Positions 1 through 6,872 of a stretch of DNA of 13,647 nt are shown in pieces. Position numbers and translations under genes: made by a program. The notes beneath the pieces are model-generated. The model had not been told where the DNA came from. It made no database searches and saw only the letters and a program-made list of their open reading frames with translations. Each line of letters opens with the position of its first letter. Position 1 is the stretch's first letter. The stretch comes from CAKRPJ01 sp934376955 (GTDB taxonomy: Bacteria > Bacillota > Clostridia > Lachnospirales > Lachnospiraceae): contig CAKRPJ010000049.1 in NCBI GenBank assembly GCA_934376955.1, forward strand, positions 1 through 13,647, in the 5' to 3' direction.

Positions 1-75
1 CCTTCTGATAAACTGCGGAGCAGTTATTCGGTTATGAGCAAGTAGCGAAGCGGATTGCGAATATCCGCTTGACTT
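1..75. repeat. Structured dispersed repeat, copy 1 (truncated by window start)
   Basis: This stretch is nearly identical, in the same orientation, to 13293-13368. It contains two stem-loops: AACTGC/GCAGTT (11-16 with 20-25, GGA loop) and AAGCGGAT/ATCCGCTT (48-55 with 63-70). Both copies end with CCGCTTGACTT. The first bases match the right arm of an 11-bp hairpin in the other copy, so the element continues to the left of the window. It ends about 12 bp from the glgB stop codon. No ORF lies in it. It may be the end of a non-autonomous, IS200/IS605-like element or a structured RNA. That identity is inference; the repeat and its hairpins are directly visible. Confidence 0.75.
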
Positions 76-87
76 TTAAATATGCAA

Positions 88-2580
88 TTATTTTTCCGCT
101 CCGGGATCCGTTTTCCTTGCCGCCCTTCGCCCCTTTGCCGCATCCAGCTTTCCCTTTGCAGCTCTGACGATCTCTGCGGCCTTACCGGATATTTCCTTCC
201 CGCCGGATCTTATATTTTTTGTAATTTTCGTATCTTTTTTATTTTTTTCATCTTTTGCATCTTTTATGCTTTTTGCATTTTTTGTATTTTCTGCGGCTAT
301 TGTATCCTTTTTATCCTTCTTTCCGCGTGGAGATGTTTCCGACTGCGGGATGTGACGGAAAACAGATACACTGAGGGGAGCGATATTTATGGTGATCGAA
401 TGATCCCGGCCATCCCATTCTTCTTTCTGCGACGTTTTCATCCTCGGGTTCACCATTCCGTCTCCGCCAAATTCCTCTGCATCACTGTTCAGGATCTCCT
501 TATATTTTCCGGCCTGAGGCACTCCGATACGGAATTTTTCATGGGCGATCGTATCAAAGTTGCAGACAAAGAGAAGTATCTCATCTTCTTTTTTGCCGTG
601 TCGGGCAAATATGACCAGATTTTCCTTATTATAAGTGCAGTTGATCCACTCAAAGCCCTCCGGCTCATCGTCTAACTCATATAATGTCGGACTGGTTTGA
701 TATAAATGATTGAGTGCCTTCACATAATTCCGCATTTTTTCGTGGATCGGATATTTGAGAAGTTCCCATTCGAGGCTCCTGTTTTCATTCCATTCGTCCA
801 TCTGGCCGAAATCCTGTCCCATAAACAGAAGCTTCTTTCCCGGGTGTCCCATCATAAATCCGTAAGCCGCTCTCAGATTTGCAAATTTCTTTTCCTGCGT
901 ATCTCCCGGCATTTTTCCGGCCATGGAGCCTTTTCCATGCACCACCTCATCGTGAGAAAATACCAGCACAAATTTCTCGCTGTAGGCATAAAGCATGCTG
1001 AAGGTCAGCTCTCCGTAATGCTGATTTCTGAAATATGGGTCACAATGCATATAATCAAGGAAATCATTCATCCACCCCATATTCCATTTGTAGTCAAAGC
1101 CAAGGCCGCCGTCTAAAACATTGCCGGTAATCTGTGGCCATGCCGTTGATTCCTCGGCGATCAGAAGACCTCCGGGGATCTCTTTATGGAAAATTGAGTT
1201 TAAATGCTTCAGAAATTCCACTGCCTCCAAATTTTCATGGCCTCCATAGATATTGGCGACCCATTCTCCGGCATTTTTTCCGTAATCCAGATAGAGCATA
1301 GAGGCAACCGCATCCATACGGATCCCGTCTGCATGATATTCCTTTGCCCAAAACAGGGCATTGGAGATCAGAAAATTGGATACCTGTGGTCTTCCGTAAT
1401 TATAGATCAGCGTTCCCCAGTGCGGATGTGAGCCCTGTCGCGGATCCTTGTGTTCATACAGGCAGGTACCATCGAAGGCAGCCAGACCATGGGCATCCCG
1501 CGGGAAATGGGCCGGTACCCAGTCGAGGATAACTCCGATCCCCTCCCGGTGCAGATGATCCATAAAGGCCCGAAAATCATCCGGAGTACCATAACGGCTC
1601 GTCGGTGCATAATAGCCGGTAACCTGATAGCCCCACGAGGCGTCCAGCGGATGTTCCATAACGGGAAGAAGCTCAATATGAGTGTAGCCCATTTCTTTTA
1701 CATATTCTGCAAGCTTTTCAGCGATCTCCCTGTAATTGTAAAACTGGCTTCCGTTGATTTCTTTTCCGTTTTCATCAAGAGCGATCGGCTTCTGCATCCA
1801 CGAACCCAGATGTACCTCATAAACAGACATCGGCATTTCTTTTCCGTGGGCCTGTCCTCTTTTATCCATCCACTCCTTATCTTCCCATTTGTATCCGTCC
1901 ATATCCCATATAACAGAGGCTGTATCCGGGCGGAGCTGTGCATAGTTTGCGTAGGGATCCGCCTTAAGCATCGGTTCACAGGCTTTTGTCTTTATTTCAT
2001 ATTTATAGAGCATCCCGGCCTTAAGCTCCGGAATAAAGAGCTCATAGATCCCGGAATCCCCAAGTCTTTTCATCTGATGCCTTCTGCCGTCCCATAAGTT
2101 GAAATCTCCGACCACACTGACGCGGATCGCTTCCGGTGCCCACACGGCAAAGCTGACGCCCGGCACACCGTTTTCCGTAACCGGATGGGCCCCCAGCTTT
2201 TCGTATGAATTGTAGTAGATCCCCGCCTCAAACTTTTTCAGATCATTCTCTTTAAACCGGGATTGGAAGCGGTAGGAATACGGATCCTCTGTTTCTATCG
2301 GCTTTCCGTCTTCATATTTCGTTATAAACGTATAGGGCTCCAGCTCCATTCTCCCCTCGATCAGTACGGCAAAAAAGCCTTCTTCATCTGCCATCTGCAT
2401 CGGGTATCTGTTTCCCCCCAGCTTTACGGTCACCGATTTTGCTCCCGGAAGGAATGCCTGGATCAGAAGACCTTCTCTTACTACATGTGCTCCGAGAAGG
2501 CGGCACGGATCATTACATTCAGAATACACAATTTCTTCGATTCCGGCCCAGTCCATCATATCATATAGTATTCTTTCCAT
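88..2580 (-). CDS. glgB: 1,4-alpha-glucan (glycogen) branching enzyme with Lys-rich C-terminal extension
   Basis: Cytoplasmic GH13 enzyme that cuts alpha-1,4 glucan chains and re-attaches them by alpha-1,6 bonds during glycogen synthesis. Residues 1-110 look like an extra N-terminal beta-sandwich. Residues 125-225 are the CBM48 domain (FAVWAPEA, VGDFNLWDGR). The catalytic barrel runs from about 250 to 630, with DWVPAHF at 353-359, the nucleophile Asp423 in GIRMDAV, the acid/base Glu476 in LIAEES and Asp544 in FSHDEVVHGK. A C-terminal beta domain ends near residue 743. The last 85 or so residues are a low-complexity Lys/Ala/Asp tail not expected in the family; at 830 aa it is longer than the usual 630-730. 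The start is supported by GGAGGG at 2588-2593 (minus strand). No other glycogen genes are in the window. The gene is divergent from the signal peptidase gene. Confidence 0.96.
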   Translation of the reverse strand: MERILYDMMDWAGIEEIVYSECNDPCRLLGAHVVREGLLIQAFLPGAKSVTVKLGGNRYPMQMADEEGFFAVLIEGRMELEPYTFITKYEDGKPIETEDPYSYRFQSRFKENDLKKFEAGIYYNSYEKLGAHPVTENGVPGVSFAVWAPEAIRVSVVGDFNLWDGRRHQMKRLGDSGIYELFIPELKAGMLYKYEIKTKACEPMLKADPYANYAQLRPDTASVIWDMDGYKWEDKEWMDKRGQAHGKEMPMSVYEVHLGSWMQKPIALDENGKEINGSQFYNYREIAEKLAEYVKEMGYTHIELLPVMEHPLDASWGYQVTGYYAPTSRYGTPDDFRAFMDHLHREGIGVILDWVPAHFPRDAHGLAAFDGTCLYEHKDPRQGSHPHWGTLIYNYGRPQVSNFLISNALFWAKEYHADGIRMDAVASMLYLDYGKNAGEWVANIYGGHENLEAVEFLKHLNSIFHKEIPGGLLIAEESTAWPQITGNVLDGGLGFDYKWNMGWMNDFLDYMHCDPYFRNQHYGELTFSMLYAYSEKFVLVFSHDEVVHGKGSMAGKMPGDTQEKKFANLRAAYGFMMGHPGKKLLFMGQDFGQMDEWNENRSLEWELLKYPIHEKMRNYVKALNHLYQTSPTLYELDDEPEGFEWINCTYNKENLVIFARHGKKEDEILLFVCNFDTIAHEKFRIGVPQAGKYKEILNSDAEEFGGDGMVNPRMKTSQKEEWDGRDHSITINIAPLSVSVFRHIPQSETSPRGKKDKKDTIAAENTKNAKSIKDAKDEKNKKDTKITKNIRSGGKEISGKAAEIVRAAKGKLDAAKGRRAARKTDPGAEK

Positions 2581-2630
2581 AATTCATCCCTCCAAAATCC
2601 GTTGATTTCTTTTCGTTCTGAATTATTTAC

Positions 2631-2659
2631 ATTTTATCATTTTCCAATACGCTATACAA
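2631..2659 (-). promoter_or_regulatory. Candidate glgB promoter
   Basis: On the minus strand there is a -10 TAAAAT (2631-2636) preceded by TGA, giving an extended -10. It lies 17 bp from a weak -35 TTGTAT (2654-2659). It sits about 50 bp upstream of the glgB start. The -10 is good and the -35 matches only about half of the consensus. Confidence 0.5.
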
Positions 2660-2678
2660 GCTGATTCGGGAGTGGCAA

Positions 2679-2693
2679 TTCAAAAATTTTGAA
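2679..2693. promoter_or_regulatory. 15-bp palindrome between the divergent glgB and signal peptidase promoters
   Basis: TTCAAAA-A-TTTTGAA is a perfect 7-bp inverted repeat around one base. It lies just upstream of both proposed -35 boxes (2654-2659 minus, 2722-2727 plus), where a shared operator could sit. AT-rich palindromes are common by chance, so a regulatory role is speculative. Confidence 0.25.
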
Positions 2694-2721
2694 GGACAAT
2701 TGTGAAAAGTTCTTGCGAAAC

Positions 2722-2750
2722 TTGACAAATTATCATAAACTCATTATATT
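2722..2750 (+). promoter_or_regulatory. Strong sigma-A type promoter for the signal peptidase/aspartate kinase pair
   Basis: A perfect TTGACA -35 (2722-2727), a 17-bp spacer and TATATT -10 (2745-2750, 5/6 match) lie about 40 bp upstream of the start at 2791. It is among the best promoter matches in the window. Confidence 0.8.
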
Positions 2751-2790
2751 TCGTATAGTATCTTAAGTCGAATGAGGTTACAGGAAAATT

Positions 2791-3417
2791 ATGGAAAACG
2801 AAAACAAGAAAAAAATCAATTGGAAGGATGAGATCATCAGCTGGATTCAAGTTATTGTTTCCGCAGCTGTCATAGCATTTGTGCTTACCACCTTTATCAT
2901 CGCCAACAGTGAAGTTCCTACCGGTTCTATGGAAAAAACGATCATGACCGGCAGCCGGGTCATCGGCTCAAGGCTTCATTACAAATTCTCCGATCCGGAA
3001 CGCGGAGATGTGGCCATTTTTGTTTTTGGCTGGCAGTGTCCTAACTGTCATGTCATTATAGAGGGGGAAAAGGCAGAGGAATGCCCACGCTGCGGTGAAG
3101 CAGTCGGAAAACATGCACGCACGATCTATTATGTAAAGCGTGTGATCGGTCTTCCCGGCGATGTGATCGACATTATTGATGACAAGGTATATCTGAATGG
3201 CTCCGATACCCCATTAGATGAGCCATATATTGCAGAGCCCATGAATCAGCATGAAACTTTGCATTTTGAGGTTCCGGAAAACAGTTATTTCATGATGGGT
3301 GACAACCGAAATTATTCTCTGGATGCACGATACTGGAATAACCACTATATTTCCAAGGACAAGATGATCGCAAAGGTATTATTTGAATACTTCCCCACAC
3401 CCAAGATCATACATTAA
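2791..3417 (+). CDS. lepB: Signal peptidase I with zinc-ribbon-like insertion
   Basis: Membrane-bound serine protease (S26 family) that removes signal peptides from secreted proteins on the outer face of the membrane. After a basic cytoplasmic N-terminus there is one transmembrane segment at about 17-38. The catalytic Ser46 is in VPTGSMEKT and the general base Lys116 is in YYVKRVIGLPGD. The family motif MGDNRNYSLDAR covers 169-180. Between the Ser and Lys boxes are two CxxC pairs, C83/C86 (CPNC) and C98/C101 (CPRC), spaced like a zinc ribbon; this is absent from textbook SipS/LepB. It has a single anchor, as in Bacillus Sip proteins. The start is preceded by CAGGA at 2781-2785 and by the promoter above. 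The aspartate kinase gene follows after 26 bp, probably co-transcribed. Confidence 0.95.
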   Translation: MENENKKKINWKDEIISWIQVIVSAAVIAFVLTTFIIANSEVPTGSMEKTIMTGSRVIGSRLHYKFSDPERGDVAIFVFGWQCPNCHVIIEGEKAEECPRCGEAVGKHARTIYYVKRVIGLPGDVIDIIDDKVYLNGSDTPLDEPYIAEPMNQHETLHFEVPENSYFMMGDNRNYSLDARYWNNHYISKDKMIAKVLFEYFPTPKIIH

Positions 3418-3443
3418 AAGAACATACACAGGAGACATAAATT

Positions 3444-4763
3444 ATGAAGAAAGTGGTAAAATTCGGCGGCAGCTCTCTGGCCAGTGCAAGACAGTTCAAG
3501 AAAGTAAAAGCGATTATTGCTGCCGATAAGTCAAGAAGCTATGTAGTGCCATCTGCCCCGGGAAAGCGTGACAGTAAGGATGTAAAGGTAACTGACCTTC
3601 TTTACCAGTGTTATGACGCAGCAGCAAGCGGACAGAGCTATAAGCGTATCTTAGAGCAGATCAAAAAGAGATTTGTGGATATTATCAATGGACTTGACTT
3701 GAACCTGAATCTGGACTTTGAATTTGATAAGATTGAAGAAAACTTTCTTAAAAAGGCCGGAAGATCTTACGCCGCATCTCGAGGAGAGTATCTGAACGGA
3801 ATCATTATGTCACATTATCTGGGATTTCCGTTTCTGGATGCAGCGGAAGTGATCTTCTTTGATGAGCACGGAAACTTTCTTTCCGAAAAAACGAATGAGG
3901 AGATGGAAGCACGGCTTGAAAATATGAAGCAGGTCGTTATCCCGGGGTTCTACGGCTCCGCACCGGATGGTTCGATCACCACATTTTCCCGCGGCGGCTC
4001 GGATATAACCGGCTCCATCGTTGCCCGCGCCATTCACGCAGACCTGTATGAAAATTGGACGGACGTTTCCGGTTTTCTTGTTGCAGATCCGAGAATCGTA
4101 GAAAATCCGGTTCCTATCGAGACGATCACCTATCGGGAGCTTCGGGAGCTTTCCTACATGGGGGCCAGCGTTCTCCACGAGGATGCTATTTTCCCGGTGC
4201 GGGTCGAGGGAATCCCGATCAATATCAAAAACACAAACCGTCCGGATGATCCGGGTACTATGATCGTAGAAAGCACAAGCAAGAAATCACCCTTTACGAT
4301 CACCGGCATCGCGGGAAAAAAAGGCTTCTGCTCCATTATCATTGATAAGGCCATGATGAATACGGAGATCGGCTTCGGCAGAAAGGTTCTGGAGGTCTTT
4401 GAGGATAACCGGATCTCCTTTGAACATATGCCGTCCGGTATCGATACCATGACCGTCCTTGTCCATCAGGATGAATTTCAGCAAAAAGAGCAGTCTGTCA
4501 TTTCCGGGATCCATCGTGCTGTTCATCCGGATCTGATCGATCTGGAATCCGATCTTGCTGTGATCGCCGTAGTCGGCCGTGGCATGAAATCAAACCGGGG
4601 AACCGCTGCAAGAGTGTTTGCCGCTCTCTCCCACGCCCGTGTCAATATTAAAATGATCGATCAGGGCTCCAGTGAATTGAACATCATAATCGGTGTGAAG
4701 AACGAAGATTTTGAGGATGCCGTCCGTGCCATCTATGATATTTTCGTGAAAACTGCTTTGTAA
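3444..4763 (+). CDS. lysC: Aspartate kinase (monofunctional)
   Basis: Phosphorylates L-aspartate with ATP, the first step to lysine, threonine, methionine and diaminopimelate. The kinase domain (about 1-280) opens with VVKFGGSSLA at 4-13, has SRGEYLNG at 112-119, TTFSRGGSDITGS at 179-191 and the ADPR segment at 214-217. Residues 285-439 form two ACT-like regulatory domains (ITGIAGKKGFCSI; AVIAVVGRGMKSNRGTAARVF), so allosteric inhibition by an end-product amino acid is expected. Which amino acid acts cannot be read from the sequence, so the lysC symbol is nominal. There is no homoserine dehydrogenase domain. GGAG at 3431-3434 supports the start. There is no room for a lysine riboswitch in the 26-bp gap to the upstream gene. 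Confidence 0.95.
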   Translation: MKKVVKFGGSSLASARQFKKVKAIIAADKSRSYVVPSAPGKRDSKDVKVTDLLYQCYDAAASGQSYKRILEQIKKRFVDIINGLDLNLNLDFEFDKIEENFLKKAGRSYAASRGEYLNGIIMSHYLGFPFLDAAEVIFFDEHGNFLSEKTNEEMEARLENMKQVVIPGFYGSAPDGSITTFSRGGSDITGSIVARAIHADLYENWTDVSGFLVADPRIVENPVPIETITYRELRELSYMGASVLHEDAIFPVRVEGIPINIKNTNRPDDPGTMIVESTSKKSPFTITGIAGKKGFCSIIIDKAMMNTEIGFGRKVLEVFEDNRISFEHMPSGIDTMTVLVHQDEFQQKEQSVISGIHRAVHPDLIDLESDLAVIAVVGRGMKSNRGTAARVFAALSHARVNIKMIDQGSSELNIIIGVKNEDFEDAVRAIYDIFVKTAL

Positions 4764-4771
4764 AATGCCAA

Positions 4772-4832
4772 GGGGGCAAAAGGTCTAAACTCACATGAGC
4801 TTGCTCATGGGTGGGGAAGACCTTTTGACCCC
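4772..4832. repeat. Compound inverted repeat downstream of aspartate kinase
   Basis: The outer stem pairs 4772-4786 with 4818-4832 (14 of 15 pairs; core CAAAAGGTCT/AGACCTTTTG). Nested inside is CATGAGC-TT-GCTCATG at 4794-4809. It begins 9 bp after the aspartate kinase stop, so it may end that transcript. It lacks a clear U-tract, so a classic intrinsic terminator is not certain. The inner hairpin is related to the one at 13118-13140, with paired (compensating) base changes. Confidence 0.7.
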
Positions 4833-4853
4833 GGCGTCAGGCAGATCCATTTA

Positions 4854-5175
4854 CATGATTTCCTGCTTTTTCTCTGATTCGTCCCCTTCCTTCCCAGTTT
4901 TCCTGCTCGCTCCTGCTCATGATTTCCTGCTTTTTCTCTGATTCGTCCCCTTCTTCCCCAGGTTTCCTGCTCGCGCCTGCTCATGATTTCCTGCTTTTTT
5001 TCTGATTCGTCCCCTTCTTCCCCAGTTTTCCTGCTCGCGCCTGCTCATGATTTCCTGCTTTTTCTCTGATTCGTCCCCTTCTTCCCCGGGTTTTCCTGCT
5101 CGCGCCTGCTCATGATTTCCTGCTTTTTCTCTGATTCGTCCCCTTCTTCCCCGGGTTTTCTGCCGACCTCTGCTT
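4854..5175. repeat. Minisatellite: five tandem copies of a 64-65 bp unit
   Basis: Units start at 4854, 4918, 4982, 5046 and 5111 with CATGATTTCCTGCTTTTT. Each continues through GATTCGTCCCC and a second TTTCCTGCT. Copies differ at only a few bases; the last one diverges in its second half. The plus strand is pyrimidine-rich. The period is not a multiple of three, so the minus-strand reading frame across it rotates and is not a real repeat protein. Apart from the compound hairpin, this array fills the gap between the aspartate kinase and nuclease-like genes; no other gene is visible there. Confidence 0.95.
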
Positions 5176-5236
5176 AGGTTACTTTCCAACTCTGCCTGAA
5201 ACTATTGATCTCTGATTTTTTACAAGGAGGAAACAA

Positions 5237-6031
5237 ATGAATTTCGCTGAAAATTTCTTTTCTATGCGTCTTGAGTATCTTTTAGCTCAAAAAAATCAAA
5301 TTGAATCTCAGCTCGAAAATGCACCGGTGGGTACATTGCGAATCAAACACAACGCCACACGTATTCAATATTTTCAAAGAAGCACTCCTCAAGACTCTCT
5401 CGGAAAATACATAAAAAGAAAAGATCTGCCGATTGCACATGCATTAGCTCAAAAAGACTATGATCAAAAGGTGCTTCTCGCTATAAATCAGGAAATTCAT
5501 GCCATTGAGAGGTATTGTGCCTTATTTCCCAAGAAACGAGCCGAAGATATTTACGAAACTATGCGTAAGGACCGCCAAGATCTTATTGTTCCGATTCAGG
5601 AAACAGATCAGCAATATATTCGTAGCTGGAGCTCTGTTTCCTATCAAGGAAAACCTTTTGATGCATCACTCCCTAAACTCTATACATCCAGAGAAGAACG
5701 TGTTCGTTCCAAGTCGGAAATTATTATTGCCGATACACTCTCCAGAGAATCAATCCCCTATCGATACGAATGTCCCCTCCACATTCCCGATGTCGGGAAT
5801 ATATATCCGGATTTTACGGTACTTAATGTGGCCAAGAGAAAAGAACTATATTGGGAACATTTTGGAATGATGGATGACTCCCAATATGTAGAAAAGGCGC
5901 TCTTAAAAATCCGCACCTATGAATTAAATGGAATTTATCCCGGGGATAATCTGATTCTCACCTATGAAACTCATCAAACACCGATCGATCAAAAGCAGGT
6001 TCTCTTAAACATCAAACACTATCTACAGTAG
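5237..6031 (+). CDS. PD-(D/E)XK nuclease-like protein, uncharacterised
   Basis: I do not recognise a named family. The C-terminal half carries a plausible PD-(D/E)XK nuclease core: Glu161 in RSKSEIIIADTL, Asp192 in IYPDFTVLN, and Glu207-x-x in ELYWEHFGMMDD, where the usual Lys is not obvious. A following helix (KALLKIRTYELNGI, 220-233) and strand (NLILTYET) fit the fold. The N-terminal 110 residues are helical and charged, perhaps coiled coil (about 10-30 and 75-115). There is no signal peptide or membrane segment, so it is probably cytoplasmic. The start has a strong AAGGAGG at 5224-5230. Base composition is clearly more AT-rich than its neighbours, and different minisatellites flank it, which suggests horizontal acquisition. 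It stands alone, with no methyltransferase or helicase partner. A role in DNA cleavage or phage defence is only a guess. Confidence 0.8.
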   Translation: MNFAENFFSMRLEYLLAQKNQIESQLENAPVGTLRIKHNATRIQYFQRSTPQDSLGKYIKRKDLPIAHALAQKDYDQKVLLAINQEIHAIERYCALFPKKRAEDIYETMRKDRQDLIVPIQETDQQYIRSWSSVSYQGKPFDASLPKLYTSREERVRSKSEIIIADTLSRESIPYRYECPLHIPDVGNIYPDFTVLNVAKRKELYWEHFGMMDDSQYVEKALLKIRTYELNGIYPGDNLILTYETHQTPIDQKQVLLNIKHYLQ

Positions 6032-6040
6032 TTCCCGCTT

Positions 6041-6231
6041 CTTCCCCTGAGGGCAGCCGCAGTCTCTGCCCACGCGTAGGTTTCGATTCTTCCCCTAAGT
6101 ACAGTCGTAGGTTCTGCCACATGCAAGTTGCGCTTCTTCTCCCGAGTACAGTCACAGGTTCTGTCTACATGCAAGTTGCGCTTCTTCCCCCGAGTACAGT
6201 CACAGGTTCTGTCTACGTTTCAGACTTCGCA
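6041..6231. repeat. Second minisatellite: four degenerate 47-48 bp units
   Basis: Units begin near 6041, 6089, 6136 and 6184 with CTTCYYCC. They share GAGTACAGTCACAGGTTCTG and ATGCAAGTTGCGCTT segments. The last two are almost identical and the first is the most diverged. The array starts 10 bp after the stop of the nuclease-like gene and differs in sequence and period from the 64-bp array on its other side. No ORF of note lies here. Confidence 0.85.
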
Positions 6232-6270
6232 TTCTGAAAGTATGAGCAATTCCATTTATATTCAGAAACA

Positions 6271-6330
6271 AAAAAATCCCTGATGATAACGAAAATGCCC
6301 GGATAAGGCTGTTATCATCAAGGATTTTTT
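6271..6330. terminator. Bidirectional intrinsic terminator
   Basis: A 20-bp arm at 6271-6290 pairs with 6311-6330 with one mismatch (TGATGATAAC/GTTATCATCA core). It is flanked by six A on the left and six T on the right, so both strands read as stem plus U-tract. It sits 22 bp beyond the rpiB stop and would end the lactonase-aroC-rpiB transcript. From the other side it would end transcription from the nuclease-like gene. Confidence 0.9.
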
Positions 6331-6352
6331 CATTTCCGTGCGCTTCACCCTC

Positions 6353-6796
6353 TTATTTTTCTTCCTCGATCTTCATGATCATATCAACACGTCTCTGATG
6401 TCTGCCGCCTTCAAATTCTGCAGCCAGCCACTCATCAACGATCATCTTTGCCAGCTCGCTTCCGACTACTCTCGCACCGAATGCCAGAACATTGGAGTTA
6501 TTGTGCATTCTGGAAAGCTTTGCTGTATACGGCTCACTGCATACGCAGGCACGGATTCCCTTAACTTTATTTGCTGCCAGCGAAATTCCTACTCCTGTAC
6601 CGCAGATCGTGATACCAAGATCGGCTTCTCCGGATGCAACCGCGCGGCCAACCTTTTCCCCATATACCGGGTAATCGCAGCTCTCACTGGAATCCGTTCC
6701 GAGATTGAGTACCTCGTAGCCTTTTCCCTCAAGATGCTCCTTGATGATATTCTTCAGCTCTACTGCTGAGTGGTCGTTTCCAATTGCAATTTTCAT
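6353..6796 (-). CDS. rpiB: Ribose-5-phosphate isomerase B
   Basis: Interconverts ribose 5-phosphate and ribulose 5-phosphate in the non-oxidative pentose phosphate pathway (RpiB/LacA/LacB family). At 147 aa it has the normal length. MKIAIGNDHSAVELK opens the protein, with the phosphate/substrate residues Asp8-His9. The catalytic Cys65 is in ITICGTGVGISLAANK, His98 is in RMHNNSNVLAFG and His133 is in GGRHQRRVD. The Cys and the RpiB-type motif favour true RpiB over LacA/LacB. GGAGGAG (6806-6812, minus strand) supports the start. It lies 76 bp downstream of aroC on the same strand and is followed by a strong terminator, so it is probably the last gene of the operon. Confidence 0.95.
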   Translation of the reverse strand: MKIAIGNDHSAVELKNIIKEHLEGKGYEVLNLGTDSSESCDYPVYGEKVGRAVASGEADLGITICGTGVGISLAANKVKGIRACVCSEPYTAKLSRMHNNSNVLAFGARVVGSELAKMIVDEWLAAEFEGGRHQRRVDMIMKIEEEK

Positions 6797-6872
6797 GTTA
6801 CTTGTCTCCTCCAGATTACACTATTTTTAATTTATTCTGTATTTGCATTTATCCTGCACTTACATTTGTTTT

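Noticed and set aside
82..675. Plus-strand 197-aa ORF with a Phe-rich, hydrophobic stretch
   Set aside because: It lies wholly antisense to glgB. The Phe run is the complement of the Lys-rich tail codons.
3418..3443. Lysine riboswitch or leader before aspartate kinase
   Set aside because: Only 26 bp separate the genes and they contain just the ribosome binding site. The region before the signal peptidase gene shows no riboswitch-like architecture.
4854..5175. CRISPR-like array
   Set aside because: The units are contiguous 64-65 bp copies with no variable spacers and no cas genes nearby.
4917..5189. Minus-strand 90-aa ORF rich in Arg/Gly/Glu with apparent peptide repeats
   Set aside because: It is read through the 64-bp minisatellite. 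The frame shifts from unit to unit because 64 is not divisible by three, and there is no convincing ribosome binding site.
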